Positions 44,722 through 53,637 of a stretch of DNA of 64,000 nt are shown in pieces. Location of the stretch: the NCBI RefSeq assembly GCF_041053055.1, contig NZ_CP163443.1, forward strand, positions 744,001-808,000. Direction: 5' to 3'. Under the pieces are notes generated by a model. The model saw only the letters and a list, made by a program, of their open reading frames with translations, had not been told where the DNA came from and searched no databases. Origin of the DNA: Streptomyces sp. R41 (GTDB taxonomy: Bacteria > Actinomycetota > Actinomycetes > Streptomycetales > Streptomycetaceae). How positions within the stretch are numbered: the stretch's first letter is position 1; every line of letters starts with the position of its first letter. The position numbers were made by a program, and so were the translations under genes.

Positions 44722-45987
44722 ATGCCGATGCAACCCTGGTTCACCGATGCCAAGCTGGGCATCTTCATCCACTACGGCATCTACGCCGTCGACGGATGGG
44801 CCGAGTCCTGGTCCTTCTACACGGGGGAGGTCTCGCACGAGCAATACATGAAACAGCTCGACGGCTTCACCGCGTCGCACTACGACCCGGAGGCCTGGGC
44901 CGAGCTCTTCGCCCGTGCCGGCGCCCAGTACGCGGTGCTGACCACCAAGCACCACGACGGCGTCGCCCTGTGGGACACCGCCCACGGCGACCTCGACGTC
45001 GTACGGCACACACCGGCCGGCCGTGACCTGGTCAGCGGATTCGCGGACGCCCTGCGCGAGCGGGGCCTGAAGGTCGGCCTCTACTACTCGCACTCCGACT
45101 GGAACCACCCCGACTACCCGAGCATCAGGCACGTCGAGCCCGGCGACGAGCACCCGAGCCCGTACTCCCACGCCGAGCCCGGCAAGGAGGACCCGGCGGC
45201 CTGGGAGCGCTACCTGGCCTACCGTGACGGCCAGGTCGGCGAGCTCGTCGACCGCTTCCGCCCGGACCTGCTCTGGTTCGACGGCGAGTGGGAGCGCAGC
45301 GAGGAGCAGTGGCGGATGCGCGAGCTCGCCGAGCTGATCCTCGCGGGCAACCCGGACACCGTCCTCAATGCCCGCATGCTCAGTTTCGGCGACTACGCCA
45401 CTCCCGAACAGGGCGTCCCCCTCCAGGCCCCGGACGGCCCCTGGGAGCTGTGCCTGACAGTGAACGACTCGTGGAGCTACCGCCCGAAGGACCGCGACTT
45501 CAAGTCGGTGCGCCAGCTGGTGCGCTACTTCACGGAGACGATCGGCATGGGCGGCAATCTGCTGCTCGGCGTCGGCCCCCGCGAGGACGGGACGATCCCC
45601 GAGGAGCAGGCCGAACGCGTCGAGGGTCTCGGCACATGGATCGCGAAGCACGCCGACGCCGTGTACGGCACGGTCGCCGGACTGCCCGCCGGACACCACT
45701 ACGGCCCCAGCACCCTGTCCGCCGACCGGCGCACGCTGTACCTGATGTGCTTCGACGCACCGCGCGAGTCCCTCTCGGTCCGCGGACTGCGCAACGCGGT
45801 ACGACGGGTCACCGTCCTTGGCACGGGCACAGAACTGGACCACCACATCACCGGCGGCCTGGACGCGGTACCCGGTGTGACCTGGATCGACGCCCCGGCC
45901 GCGGCGGACCTCGACGAGTACGCCACCGTGCTGGCGGTCGAGCTGGACGGGGAGTTGGACCTCTATCGGGGCGCGGGCCGCGACTGA
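44722..45987 (+). CDS. Alpha-L-fucosidase (GH29)
   Basis: A 421-residue cytosolic enzyme (no signal peptide) that removes alpha-L-fucose. Family blocks: WFTDAKLGIFIHYGIYAVDG, AQYAVLTTKHHDGVALWDT, VGLYYSHSDWNHP and LLWFDGEW with nucleophile Asp187; C-terminal beta domain from ~330. The acid/base Glu is not fixed in this family and was not assigned. Monocistronic in appearance; the last 25 bp overlap the convergent kinase gene. No transporter for fucosides is adjacent, so the substrate may be imported by another system. Confidence 0.93.
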   Translation: MPMQPWFTDAKLGIFIHYGIYAVDGWAESWSFYTGEVSHEQYMKQLDGFTASHYDPEAWAELFARAGAQYAVLTTKHHDGVALWDTAHGDLDVVRHTPAGRDLVSGFADALRERGLKVGLYYSHSDWNHPDYPSIRHVEPGDEHPSPYSHAEPGKEDPAAWERYLAYRDGQVGELVDRFRPDLLWFDGEWERSEEQWRMRELAELILAGNPDTVLNARMLSFGDYATPEQGVPLQAPDGPWELCLTVNDSWSYRPKDRDFKSVRQLVRYFTETIGMGGNLLLGVGPREDGTIPEEQAERVEGLGTWIAKHADAVYGTVAGLPAGHHYGPSTLSADRRTLYLMCFDAPRESLSVRGLRNAVRRVTVLGTGTELDHHITGGLDAVPGVTWIDAPAAADLDEYATVLAVELDGELDLYRGAGRD

Positions 45988-46892
45988 CGGAGGAACGCGT
46001 CGAGGGCGTCCGCGTCGGGCGCGGTGGCGGGACCGGCCGCGGTGACGGCCATCGCCGCGGCCGCATTGGCTCGGTGCGCGGCGGCAACCGGGGCCAGCCC
46101 CTGCGCGAGGCCGGCCATGAAGACCCCCGTGTGCGCGTCACCCGCGCCATTGAGGTCGACGGCCCGGACGGCGAAACCGGGGATCGCGTCGAACGTGCCG
46201 TCGTGGTGCAGGAGGCAGCCGTCGGGGCCCGTGCGCACCAGGGCCGAACCGCGCTTCAGGCGGGACTGTACGGCGCGGGCGGCGCCGGGCGGGTCGTCGA
46301 TGCCGGTGAGCAGCGCTGCTTCGCGGGCGTTGCAGCTCCACCAATCGGCGCGCGCCAGGAGCGACTCCAGGGCGGCCGAGGGGATTTCACGCACCAGTGG
46401 CCCCGGGTCCACGATCACGGTGACGGTCGGGTCCAGTCGGGGCACCCATGCGGTGAGCGCGGCACGATTGGCCTCGTACAGCAGGCTGTAGCCGGAGAGG
46501 TAGACCAAGTCTTGTGGGACTGGCCGCAGTTGAGCAAGATCCTTCGGGGTCAGGGTCGCCTCGGCGCCCGGGCTGGTGACGAAGGTGCGCTCGCCCTCGG
46601 CGTCCACCAGGCAGACCACGAAGCCGCTGTCACGTTCGGTGCGCGGTGCGAGCAGCACGTCGATGCCTTCGGCGTACAGCGCGGCCCGCGCCCGGTCGCC
46701 GAAGGGGCCGCTGCCGTGGGCTCCCGCGTACGTCACCGGCAGGCCCTGGCGGGCCGCGGCGGCCATGACGTTGAAACCGCCGCCCGGCACGCTCCGTGTG
46801 CCCGTGGCCAGTACGTCACCGCCCCTCTCCGGCAGGGCGGGCACGCTCAGCACCAGATCCATCACCACGTTGCCCAGGTGCAGGAGTCTCAT
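45963..46892 (-). CDS. PfkB-family carbohydrate kinase
   Basis: A 309-residue ribokinase-fold kinase: LHLGNVVMDLVLSVPALPERGG at the start, GGGFNVMAAAARQG (substrate-binding GG), TYAGAHGSGPFGD, NAREAALLTG and the catalytic DLNGAGDAHTGVF (GAGD 249-252, base Asp252). Phosphorylates a sugar or nucleoside hydroxyl. It is the last gene of the operon that starts with the NCS1 permease at 50796; only 4 bp separate it from the ADP-ribosylglycohydrolase, so its substrate is probably the ribose part released by that enzyme (inference). Confidence 0.9.
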   Translation of the reverse strand: MRLLHLGNVVMDLVLSVPALPERGGDVLATGTRSVPGGGFNVMAAAARQGLPVTYAGAHGSGPFGDRARAALYAEGIDVLLAPRTERDSGFVVCLVDAEGERTFVTSPGAEATLTPKDLAQLRPVPQDLVYLSGYSLLYEANRAALTAWVPRLDPTVTVIVDPGPLVREIPSAALESLLARADWWSCNAREAALLTGIDDPPGAARAVQSRLKRGSALVRTGPDGCLLHHDGTFDAIPGFAVRAVDLNGAGDAHTGVFMAGLAQGLAPVAAAHRANAAAAMAVTAAGPATAPDADALDAFLRQSRPAPR

Positions 46893-46896
46893 GCGA

Positions 46897-47904
46897 TCAC
46901 TGCCGCCCGCGCAGTGCGAGCAGCGCCGTGGCCGTGGCGTCCAGGTCGAGCGTGTTGACCCGGTCGAGAGTGGCCCGCGCATCGGCGGGGAAGGCCTCCG
47001 CCCCGTGACACGCGCCCCCGATCGCGCCCGCGACGGCGGCGATGGTGTCGCAGTCGCCCCCGACGGAGGCGGCGAGCAATACCGCCTGCCACGGGTCGTC
47101 CTGACAAGCCATCAGCACAGCGAAGGCGGCCGGTACGGACTCCTGCGTCGCCAGACTTGTGCCCACGAGTGAGTACACCCGCTCGCACACCTCGGTCGCC
47201 GACAGCCCTCGCACGAGTCCGGTGGCCCAGACGATCCGCTCGGCCACGTCGGCGGCGGCCACCCAGTGCCCACGCCCGGCTCCCAGGCGTGCCGCGCCGA
47301 CCGCCGCCTCCACCGCCTCCGGAACCGACGCACCGTCAAGTCCCGCGCTGACCGCGGCGGCGACAGCTGCCGCGCCGGCGAGCGCAACCCCGGTGTTGTG
47401 GGTCAGTCTGCTGGCCTCCACGACGAGGTCCACCAGGGCGACCGGGTCCGCGGACGGCACGGCGATGCCGACGGGCGCGATGCGCATCGCCGCGCCGTTG
47501 GTGGCGCCGTACCGGCCGACCTCGTCCACCGGCGTCCCCGCGAGGACCAGCTCCACCGCGCGCTTGGTGGACGGCCCGAGCAGATCGAGCGAGCCGCGGG
47601 CCCGCATGTCGTCCTCCCAGGCCACCAGGCGCCGGGCCAGCTCCGCCGCGTCGACCCTTCCGTCGCCGTCGAGCAGCAACCGGGCCAGCAGCAGGGCCTG
47701 TTCGGTGTCGTCGGTGATCGCTCCCGCGGGCATCCCGGCGGCCAGCGGATGATCCGGCGCGGCGGCGTGGAAGCCGGTCAGGACCGGTCCGTAGCGGGCG
47801 GTGATCTGCGGGCGGGACAGCATCTGCGTCGGCATCCCGAGGGCGTCGCCGAGCGCGAGGCCGTAGAGAGCTCCGGTGGCGCGGCTGTGGAGGGTGGGGC
47901 TCAT
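46897..47904 (-). CDS. ADP-ribosylglycohydrolase-fold protein (DraG-like)
   Basis: A 335-residue all-helical Mg2+-dependent N-glycosidase. N-terminal GALYGLALGDALGMPTQ, metal site AITDDTEQALLLARLLL (Asp65, Asp66), STKRAVELVLAG, NGAAMRIAPVG, LTHNTGVALAGAAAVAAAV and the second metal site GGDCDTIAAVAGAIGGA near residue 290. Family members cut ADP-ribose from proteins or act on small N-ribosyl compounds. The operon context (nucleobase permease, amidohydrolase-like partner, sugar kinase) favours a small N-riboside over a protein target. Confidence 0.9.
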   Translation of the reverse strand: MSPTLHSRATGALYGLALGDALGMPTQMLSRPQITARYGPVLTGFHAAAPDHPLAAGMPAGAITDDTEQALLLARLLLDGDGRVDAAELARRLVAWEDDMRARGSLDLLGPSTKRAVELVLAGTPVDEVGRYGATNGAAMRIAPVGIAVPSADPVALVDLVVEASRLTHNTGVALAGAAAVAAAVSAGLDGASVPEAVEAAVGAARLGAGRGHWVAAADVAERIVWATGLVRGLSATEVCERVYSLVGTSLATQESVPAAFAVLMACQDDPWQAVLLAASVGGDCDTIAAVAGAIGGACHGAEAFPADARATLDRVNTLDLDATATALLALRGRQ

Positions 47905-47972
47905 GGGTGCTTTCCGTGCTGAGGCCCTTCCGGGCCGGGGGCTTCGGTGGCGGGGGGGCTTCGGTGGCGGGG

Positions 47973-48680
47973 TCAGCCGAATTCCAGAGACAGCTGGAAG
48001 TGGTCGGGGTCGAGCAGGCTCACGACATGTTCGACGAAGGAACCGTCGGCCGCGCGGCTGGTGCGCCATGTGTCGAGGAACCAGTCACCCGGCGCGCGGC
48101 GCAGCACCTCCGCCTCCCGCGCGCTGATCCGCCGCCCGGCCAGCCGCTGCTCGCCGTGGTCGGGGCGCAGCCCGGCCCGTCGCATCACCTCGGTGAGGGT
48201 GAGCTCGCCGAGGCCTTGCTCCGGCAGTTCCCGCACACCGGGGACGGGCGGCAGAAAGCTGCGTTCGTACGAGATCACGGAGCCGTCCGCGACGAGCTCC
48301 CGGGTGCGGTCGACCCGGATGAACATGGCGGCGTCCAGGGCGAGTTGAGCGGCCAGCTCCTCGTCATGGGTCTCCTGGACGGCGAGCGTCCGTACCCGCG
48401 TCTCGATGCCCTGGACGGCCAGGGCGTGCGCCCAGCCGAGCCGGTCGTCCAGCGGGCGCCCGTCGAAGAGGACGTATGAGCCCTTGCCCGTGCGGGTGGC
48501 GATCAGCCCTGCCTCGTTCAGCTCGGCGAGCGCGGCCCGCACCGTGGTGCGGCTGACGCCGAAGCGCTGGGCGAGGGCGTGCTCGCCCGGCAACTGCTGC
48601 CCCGCCGGACGGTGTCCGCTGCGGATCTCCTTGGCGAGCACCTCGGTGATCTGCTGGTGTTTGAGCCGGACTTCGGTCAT
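47973..48680 (-). CDS. GntR-family (HutC/UTRA) regulator
   Basis: A 235-residue repressor-type protein. wHTH ~5-70 (KHQQITEVLAKEIRSGHRPAG, SRTTVRAALAELNEAGL), then the UTRA ligand domain from ~90 (RVRTLAVQETHDEELAAQL, ISYERSFLPPV, HVVSLLDPDHFQLSLEFG). The start overlaps the isochorismatase stop (ATGA), so it is coupled to its operon. The GTCTAGAC palindrome at 50810 matches the HutC-type core site and is its likely operator. Confidence 0.9.
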   Translation of the reverse strand: MTEVRLKHQQITEVLAKEIRSGHRPAGQQLPGEHALAQRFGVSRTTVRAALAELNEAGLIATRTGKGSYVLFDGRPLDDRLGWAHALAVQGIETRVRTLAVQETHDEELAAQLALDAAMFIRVDRTRELVADGSVISYERSFLPPVPGVRELPEQGLGELTLTEVMRRAGLRPDHGEQRLAGRRISAREAEVLRRAPGDWFLDTWRTSRAADGSFVEHVVSLLDPDHFQLSLEFG

Positions 48681-49294
48681 GAAGGATCCCCCGCGAGCAC
48701 CTCGTCCACGGTCACGACGCGGATCAGGGGTCGGTAGAGGTCCATCACATGGAGGGCCTTGGCGTGCGAGTCGTCGTCGACGCCCGCGCAGGCGTCGGCC
48801 GCGACCAGCACCTCGACTCCGGCGTCGGCGGCGGCGAGCGCCGTGGACAGCACACAGCAGTCCGTGCTGACTCCGGCCAGGACCAGGCGTCCTTCGGCGC
48901 CGACGCGCTCGGCCAGTTCGGGGGTCCACTTGCCGAAGGTGGTGGCTTCCACCAAGTGCCGTGCGCGCGCCGCGAATTCGTCCGTCAGCTCCCACAGCCG
49001 GGCCATCGGCGGCTGCAGCGCGAAAGGCCACTGGTCGTAGTACGCGCGCCAGGCCCCGACGGGTTTTTCGGCGGCGAGGAAGCGGGTGAAGGTCACGCGG
49101 TCGCCGAAGGCCGGCAGCAATCGACGTACACCTTCGGCGGCTTCGTCGAAGCGCGGCGTCGCCCAGGGGCTGTCGGGCTCGGCGAAGACGCGCTGCATGT
49201 CGATGACGGTGAGCAGGCCGCGGGGGGTGTCGGCACTCCCGCGGCCCGGGCGCGTGTGCTCAGTAGGGTCGAGGCGCCCGTGCCCGGTACTCAT
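48677..49294 (-). CDS. Isochorismatase-family cysteine hydrolase
   Basis: A 205-residue cysteine hydrolase with the amidase-like triad: Asp32 in LLTVIDMQRVFA, Lys123 in TFGKWTPEL and Cys147 in GVSTDCCVLSTALAA. Members hydrolyse nicotinamide, ureidoacrylate or similar C-N bonds. The first 25 residues are charged and disordered. ATGA overlaps join it to the permease upstream and the regulator downstream. In this operon it may open or deamidate the base that the permease imports; substrate unknown. Confidence 0.9.
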   Translation of the reverse strand: MSTGHGRLDPTEHTRPGRGSADTPRGLLTVIDMQRVFAEPDSPWATPRFDEAAEGVRRLLPAFGDRVTFTRFLAAEKPVGAWRAYYDQWPFALQPPMARLWELTDEFAARARHLVEATTFGKWTPELAERVGAEGRLVLAGVSTDCCVLSTALAAADAGVEVLVAADACAGVDDDSHAKALHVMDLYRPLIRVVTVDEVLAGDPS

Positions 49295-50796
49295 GCGCTG
49301 AGCACCTCCTCGCTCGCCGTCGGGCTCGCGTCCAGCCGCTCCTGGGCGCGAACTCGGCCGCGGTCGAGGGCCAGCGTGCCGAGGAAGCCGAGGGCGAGCG
49401 CGATCAGGACGCCGAGGTTGGCGTAGGCCCAGGCGCCCGTCTTGCCGCCCAGTCCGAACGGGGCGAGCAGATAGCCCTGCCACTCCAGCCAGCTCGCGGC
49501 CGAGTTGGTGACCAGGCCCCAGCCGAGCGCGGTGGCGGCGAGGGTGAGCAGCAGCGGCCGGAGCGGGACGTCGCCGTACCGGCCGCCCGTACGGAACAGA
49601 TCTCCCTCGTCGTAGTCGCGGCGGCGCAGCGCCAGGTCGGCCAGCATGACGCCGCACCAGGCGGCGACGGGGACGCCCAGCGTGGTGAGGAAGCCGATGA
49701 ACTGGCCGAGGAAGTTGTCGGTGAGGAAGACGATGTAGACCGAGCCCGCGATCATCAGGACACCGTCGACGAGCGCCGCCAGATAGCGCGGCACGCGCAG
49801 ACCGGCGGACAGCAGCGCCAGTCCGGACGAGTAGATGTCCAGGACCGCGCCGCCGACCAGACCGAGCACGGCGACCACGGCGAAGGGGACCAGGAACCAC
49901 GTGGGCAGGATGGTGGTCAGGGCGCCGATCGGGTCGACGGCGATAGCCTTGCTGAGGTCCTCGGAGGAGCCCGCGAGGAGCAGTCCGAAGACCAGCAGGA
50001 GCAGCGGCGCCACCGAGGCGCCGAAGGTGGTCCAGCCGATCACTCCCCGGCCGGAGGAGGAGCGCGGCAGATAGCGCGAGTAGTCGGCGGCGGCGTTGAC
50101 CCAGCCGAGTCCGAAACCGGTCATCATGAAGACCAGGGCGCCGATGAACTCCTGTGCGGAGCCCGCGGGTACGGCGCTGACCGTGTGCCAGTGGATGTGG
50201 TCGGCGACCAACGCGATGTAGACGATCGTGAGCACGCCGGTGACGACCGTGATCACGGTCTGCAGCCGCATGATCAGGTCGAAGCCCATCACTCCGCCGA
50301 CCACAATCAGCGCGCCGACCAGGATCAGGGCGACCACCTTGGTCTCGGTGCCGCCGCCCCAGCCGAGCCGCCCGAAGACCGTCGCGGTGGCCATGGTCGC
50401 GAGCGCCGTGAGCACCGTCTCCCAGCCGACGGTCAGCATCCACGAGATCACCGAGGGCAGCCGGTTCCCTCGTACGCCGTACGCCGCCCTGCTGAGCACC
50501 ATCGTCGGCGCGGAGCCGCGCTTGCCCGCCACCGCGATGAAGCCGCAGAGGAGGAAGGAGAAGACGATGCCGATCACTCCGGCCGCGAGCGCCTGCCAGA
50601 AGGAGATGCCGAAGCCGAGCGCGAAGGCGCCGTAACTGAGGCCCAGGATCGAGACATTGGCCCCGAACCAGGGCCAGAACAGGGTCCGCGGAGTGCCCTT
50701 GCGCTCGGCGTCGCCGATCACGTCGAGCCCGTGCGTCTCCACCTGGAGCTGGCGGCCCGCGGGTCTGATGTCGAGGGAGTCCGGGGAGTCTGCCAT
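49291..50796 (-). CDS. NCS1-family nucleobase:cation symporter
   Basis: A 501-residue permease with 12 hydrophobic helices and the NCS1 pattern: ERKGTPRTLFWPWFGANVSI at the start of helix 1, GKRGSAPTMVLSRAAYGVRGN in loop 2-3, GFGLGWVNAAADYSRYLPR in helix 6 and DFLGQFIGFLTTLGVPVAAW-like helix 10 (here DNFLGQFIGFL). Family members import cytosine, purines, allantoin or related bases. First gene of the five-gene operon; its start lies 14 bp after the GTCTAGAC operator. Confidence 0.9.
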   Translation of the reverse strand: MADSPDSLDIRPAGRQLQVETHGLDVIGDAERKGTPRTLFWPWFGANVSILGLSYGAFALGFGISFWQALAAGVIGIVFSFLLCGFIAVAGKRGSAPTMVLSRAAYGVRGNRLPSVISWMLTVGWETVLTALATMATATVFGRLGWGGGTETKVVALILVGALIVVGGVMGFDLIMRLQTVITVVTGVLTIVYIALVADHIHWHTVSAVPAGSAQEFIGALVFMMTGFGLGWVNAAADYSRYLPRSSSGRGVIGWTTFGASVAPLLLLVFGLLLAGSSEDLSKAIAVDPIGALTTILPTWFLVPFAVVAVLGLVGGAVLDIYSSGLALLSAGLRVPRYLAALVDGVLMIAGSVYIVFLTDNFLGQFIGFLTTLGVPVAAWCGVMLADLALRRRDYDEGDLFRTGGRYGDVPLRPLLLTLAATALGWGLVTNSAASWLEWQGYLLAPFGLGGKTGAWAYANLGVLIALALGFLGTLALDRGRVRAQERLDASPTASEEVLSA

Positions 50797-50809
50797 CGTC
50801 GACCTACCT

Positions 50810-50817
50810 GTCTAGAC
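50810..50817 (-). promoter_or_regulatory. GTCTAGAC operator of the NCS1 operon
   Basis: The perfect palindrome GTCTAGAC, within CACGTCTAGACAGGT, lies 14 bp before the permease start codon. GT-N-TA-N-AC is the core of HutC/DasR-type GntR sites. The operon encodes exactly such a regulator (47973), which supports autoregulation. Confidence 0.7.
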
Positions 50818-50987
50818 GTGTTCAGCGGAGCGTAGGTCGACCGCCCCGGACGGTCAAGGGGCGCGAGCGAACCGGGGTCCGGCCCGCGGAGGTTGGGTCC
50901 CGCGGTGAGAAGCTGTGCCCGAACCGGCGTACTGAAGGTCGAGGGGCACCAGCCACCGAGCCCTTCCCTACCGGAGGTACCTCATCC

Positions 50988-52007
50988 GTGACCATCACCA
51001 AGGCAGCCCCGCCCCCGGTCGACCGCCGCGACGCGGACAACCGGCAGGGCCGACGGGGTTGGCAGATCAACTCCCCTCTCGTCCTGACCATGCTGCTGCT
51101 CCTGGTGGTCGCGGCGCAGGGGCCGGTCCGCCGGGCGCTGGCCGCGCCGGTGATGCAGAGCTGGATGACCGTGTTCGTGGCGGTGGTGATCCAGGCCCTG
51201 CCCTTTCTCGTCCTCGGAGTACTGCTGTCGGCGGTCATCGCGGTGTTCGTCCCGCCGTCGTTCTTCGCCCGCGCGCTGCCGAGCCGGCCCGCCCTTGCGG
51301 TGCCGGTGGCCGGGATGGCCGGGGCGGTCCTGCCCGGCTGCGAATGCGCCTCCGTGCCGGTAGCCGGGGCACTGGTGCGCCGGGGCGTCACGCCCGCGGC
51401 GGCGCTGGCGTTCCTGCTGTCCGCCCCGGCGATCAACCCGATCGTGCTGACCGCAACGGCCGTGGCGTTTCCGCGCGATCCGGAGATGGTCCTCGCCCGG
51501 TTCGTGGCGAGTCTGCTGGTGGCGTGTGTGATGGGGTGGCTGTGGCAACGCCTCGGCCGCGCCGACTGGCTGCGCCCACCGGCCCGCCCGGCACACGAGG
51601 GCCTCGGCAAGGGGGCGGCGTTCTGGGGATCCGTACGGCACGACGTGATGCACGCCGGAGGCTTCCTCGTCGTCGGGGCCATGGCCGCGGCCACTCTCAA
51701 GGCCGTCGTACCGGCGAGCTGGCTGCACGCCGCGGCGGGCAATCCCGTGGTGTCGGTCCTCGCCCTGGCGGTTCTCGCCGTGTTGTTGTCGATCTGCTCC
51801 GAGGCCGACGCGTTCGTGGTCGCGTCTCTGTCCCAGTTCTCGCTCACCGCCCGGCTGGCGTTCCTCGTCGTCGGGCCGATGATCGATCTGAAGCTCTTCG
51901 CCATGCAGGTCGGCACGTTCGGCCGCGGGTTCGCGCTGCGGTTCGCCCCCGCCACCTTCGCCTTGGCGATCATCATGTCGGTCCTGGTCGGGGCGGTGCT
52001 GCTGTGA
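50988..52007 (+). CDS. DUF318-type permease
   Basis: A 339-residue integral membrane protein with eight to nine helices. It has the family core VLPGCECASVPVAGALVRRG (Cys-E-C near residue 120), AFLLSAPAINPIVL, and CSEADAFVVASLSQFS with a second acidic site. Related permeases (ArsP-like) export arsenicals or handle metals, and in Streptomyces they pair with TIGR03943 proteins. Start GTG 50988 follows GGAGG. The stop overlaps the next gene (GTGA). Confidence 0.88.
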   Translation: MTITKAAPPPVDRRDADNRQGRRGWQINSPLVLTMLLLLVVAAQGPVRRALAAPVMQSWMTVFVAVVIQALPFLVLGVLLSAVIAVFVPPSFFARALPSRPALAVPVAGMAGAVLPGCECASVPVAGALVRRGVTPAAALAFLLSAPAINPIVLTATAVAFPRDPEMVLARFVASLLVACVMGWLWQRLGRADWLRPPARPAHEGLGKGAAFWGSVRHDVMHAGGFLVVGAMAAATLKAVVPASWLHAAAGNPVVSVLALAVLAVLLSICSEADAFVVASLSQFSLTARLAFLVVGPMIDLKLFAMQVGTFGRGFALRFAPATFALAIIMSVLVGAVLL

Positions 52008-52849
52008 ACCGGCAGGCGCAGGCAGCCGTGCTCTTCCTGGTCGGCGCGGCGGTGCTGCACGCCGGCGCCACGGATCTCTACCTGCGGTACGTCAAGGCCG
52101 GGTTGCAGCCCTTGTTGCTCGGGGCGGGGGTTGTGCTGATCGTCGCGGCTTTCGCCACGGTGTGGTACGAGTTGCGCGGGGCGCGCACGGCCAAGCAGGT
52201 CCAACGCGGGGGCGATCACAGCGATACCCAGGGCGGACACGAGCACGGGCACGAAGCCGCGGACGAGCACAGGTACGTCCACGAACCAGCCGACGAGCAC
52301 GGGCACGCCCACGAACCCGCCGACGAGCACGGGCACGCCCACCGCGAACCGCGTATCTCCTGGCTCCTCATCCTCCCCCTGCTCGCCCTGATCCTGGTCG
52401 CCCCGCCCGCCCTTGGCTCCTACAGCGCCATGCGCACAGGTACGGCCCTGCAGGCGCCCTTCGGTTACCCCGCTCTCCCCTCCGGCGACCCGGTCCCGCT
52501 CAGCCTGGTCGACTACGCCGGTCGCGCGGCCTACGGCCACGGCCGCTCCCTCGGCGACAGGCGGATCAAGATCACCGGCTTCGTCGCCCTCGACCGCGCC
52601 GGTACGCCGTACCTCGTCCGCATGGCCCTCAACTGCTGCGCCGCCGACGCCCAACCCGTCAAGGTCGGCCTGACCGGACGGATTCCGCCGGTCCTCCAAC
52701 CCGACACCTGGCTCGAGGTCACCGGCACCTACATCAGCAAACGGGCCAAGGATCCCGTCAACGGCGGCATCATCCCGTTCTTCGACGTCAGCCGGGCAAG
52801 GCCGGTCCCGACGCCGCACGACCCGTATGACGAGAGCTGGAACAACTGA
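52004..52849 (+). CDS. TIGR03943-family membrane protein with His-rich repeat
   Basis: A 281-residue partner of the DUF318 permease. Two N-terminal helices (~6-24, ~34-55), then a linker with three 10-residue repeats of the form EPADEHGHAH (about 84-113), a further helix (~118-140) and an extracytoplasmic domain (ITGFVALDRAGTPYLVRMAL, CCAADAQPVKVG, WLEVTGTYISKR, GGIIPFFDV). The His/Asp/Glu-rich loop and a Cys pair suggest Zn2+ binding. GTG start coupled to the permease. Function inferred as metal homeostasis. Confidence 0.88.
   Translation: MNRQAQAAVLFLVGAAVLHAGATDLYLRYVKAGLQPLLLGAGVVLIVAAFATVWYELRGARTAKQVQRGGDHSDTQGGHEHGHEAADEHRYVHEPADEHGHAHEPADEHGHAHREPRISWLLILPLLALILVAPPALGSYSAMRTGTALQAPFGYPALPSGDPVPLSLVDYAGRAAYGHGRSLGDRRIKITGFVALDRAGTPYLVRMALNCCAADAQPVKVGLTGRIPPVLQPDTWLEVTGTYISKRAKDPVNGGIIPFFDVSRARPVPTPHDPYDESWNN
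52253..52342 (+). repeat. 30-bp coding tandem repeat (His-rich)
   Basis: Three units (52253-52282, 52283-52312, 52313-52342) encode 10-residue His-rich repeats. Units 2 and 3 differ at one base; unit 1 is more diverged. Copy number changes would keep the reading frame and alter the number of metal-binding histidines. Confidence 0.9.
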
Positions 52850-53040
52850 CTGTCCGCCCTGCGCACATGCGTGCCCACGGCCGGGTCGGGCGTGAGCCGG
52901 GCGTGGACATGCTCAGCCAGGCGCATGGCCTCGACGTGAGCTTCGACGCCTGAGTCAGTCCGTCGAGGTCGAGTCGCGTCGGGCCCGCATTCACTCATGC
53001 GAGATGACCCGGCCCAATGCGGTGTACCGAGGAACTGCGC

Positions 53041-53598
53041 TCACTCATGTGAGGGCCCCTGAACCCCCAGATCCGCCCGCATCGTCGAGCGCATCGTGGA
53101 CAAGTCTCGCCAGGCCTGCTTGATCTCGTCCCGTACGTCCTCGATGTCGTCGGCCTCGCGTGCCGTGCCGTGAGTGAGGCGGGCCAGGACGCCGTAGACC
53201 GAGCCCAGGCCGACGTCGACCCGTCTCACCTCCGTCAGCACCGTGTCCGGCACGGTCATCTGGGCCTCGGCGTACCGGCGGCGATAGTCCGCGCGGGCCG
53301 TCTCGACCGTGCTCAGCGACTCCTGCGGGTCGTACCCGATATGCAGTACGTGGGCGTGGTCATTCAGGGTTGCCAGGTAGTGGCGGGCAGCGGCGTTGAA
53401 CTCCGTGTACGCCGTCCTGCGGGCCTCCCGGCCCGACTCCGCCTGCTGGGCGACCAGTTCGGCGCGGCGAGTGCGTTCGAGGTGTTCCCACTCCTCGCGG
53501 CGGGACGCGTCTCCGCGGCGCTGGGTCAACCACGCCGAACCCAGCGTGCCGCCCACGCCCACCACCGCCGCCAGCAGGCCTGCCACGGCCGAGTCCAT
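53041..53598 (-). CDS. Membrane-anchored coiled-coil protein, function unknown
   Basis: A 185-residue protein. An N-terminal helix (MDSAVAGLLAAVVGVGGTLG) anchors it, followed by a long charged helical part (RREEWEHLERTRRAELVAQQ; later RADYRRRYAEAQ) and DLSTMRSTMRADLG. It is rich in Arg/Glu with no enzyme motif. Similar short proteins are frequent in Streptomyces. GGAGG precedes ATG 53598. It starts 40 bp from the end of the IS element, so its promoter may have been disturbed by the insertion. Confidence 0.75.
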   Translation of the reverse strand: MDSAVAGLLAAVVGVGGTLGSAWLTQRRGDASRREEWEHLERTRRAELVAQQAESGREARRTAYTEFNAAARHYLATLNDHAHVLHIGYDPQESLSTVETARADYRRRYAEAQMTVPDTVLTEVRRVDVGLGSVYGVLARLTHGTAREADDIEDVRDEIKQAWRDLSTMRSTMRADLGVQGPSHE

Positions 53599-53637
53599 CA
53601 CGCCTCCTCCGTACCAACCACCGCTTCCGTACTGCCT

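Noticed and set aside
52850..53040. Gene between the TIGR03943 gene and the hypothetical membrane protein
   Set aside because: Open frames on the minus strand extend into the TIGR03943 gene as shadows; no start signal or domain seen in the 190-bp gap.
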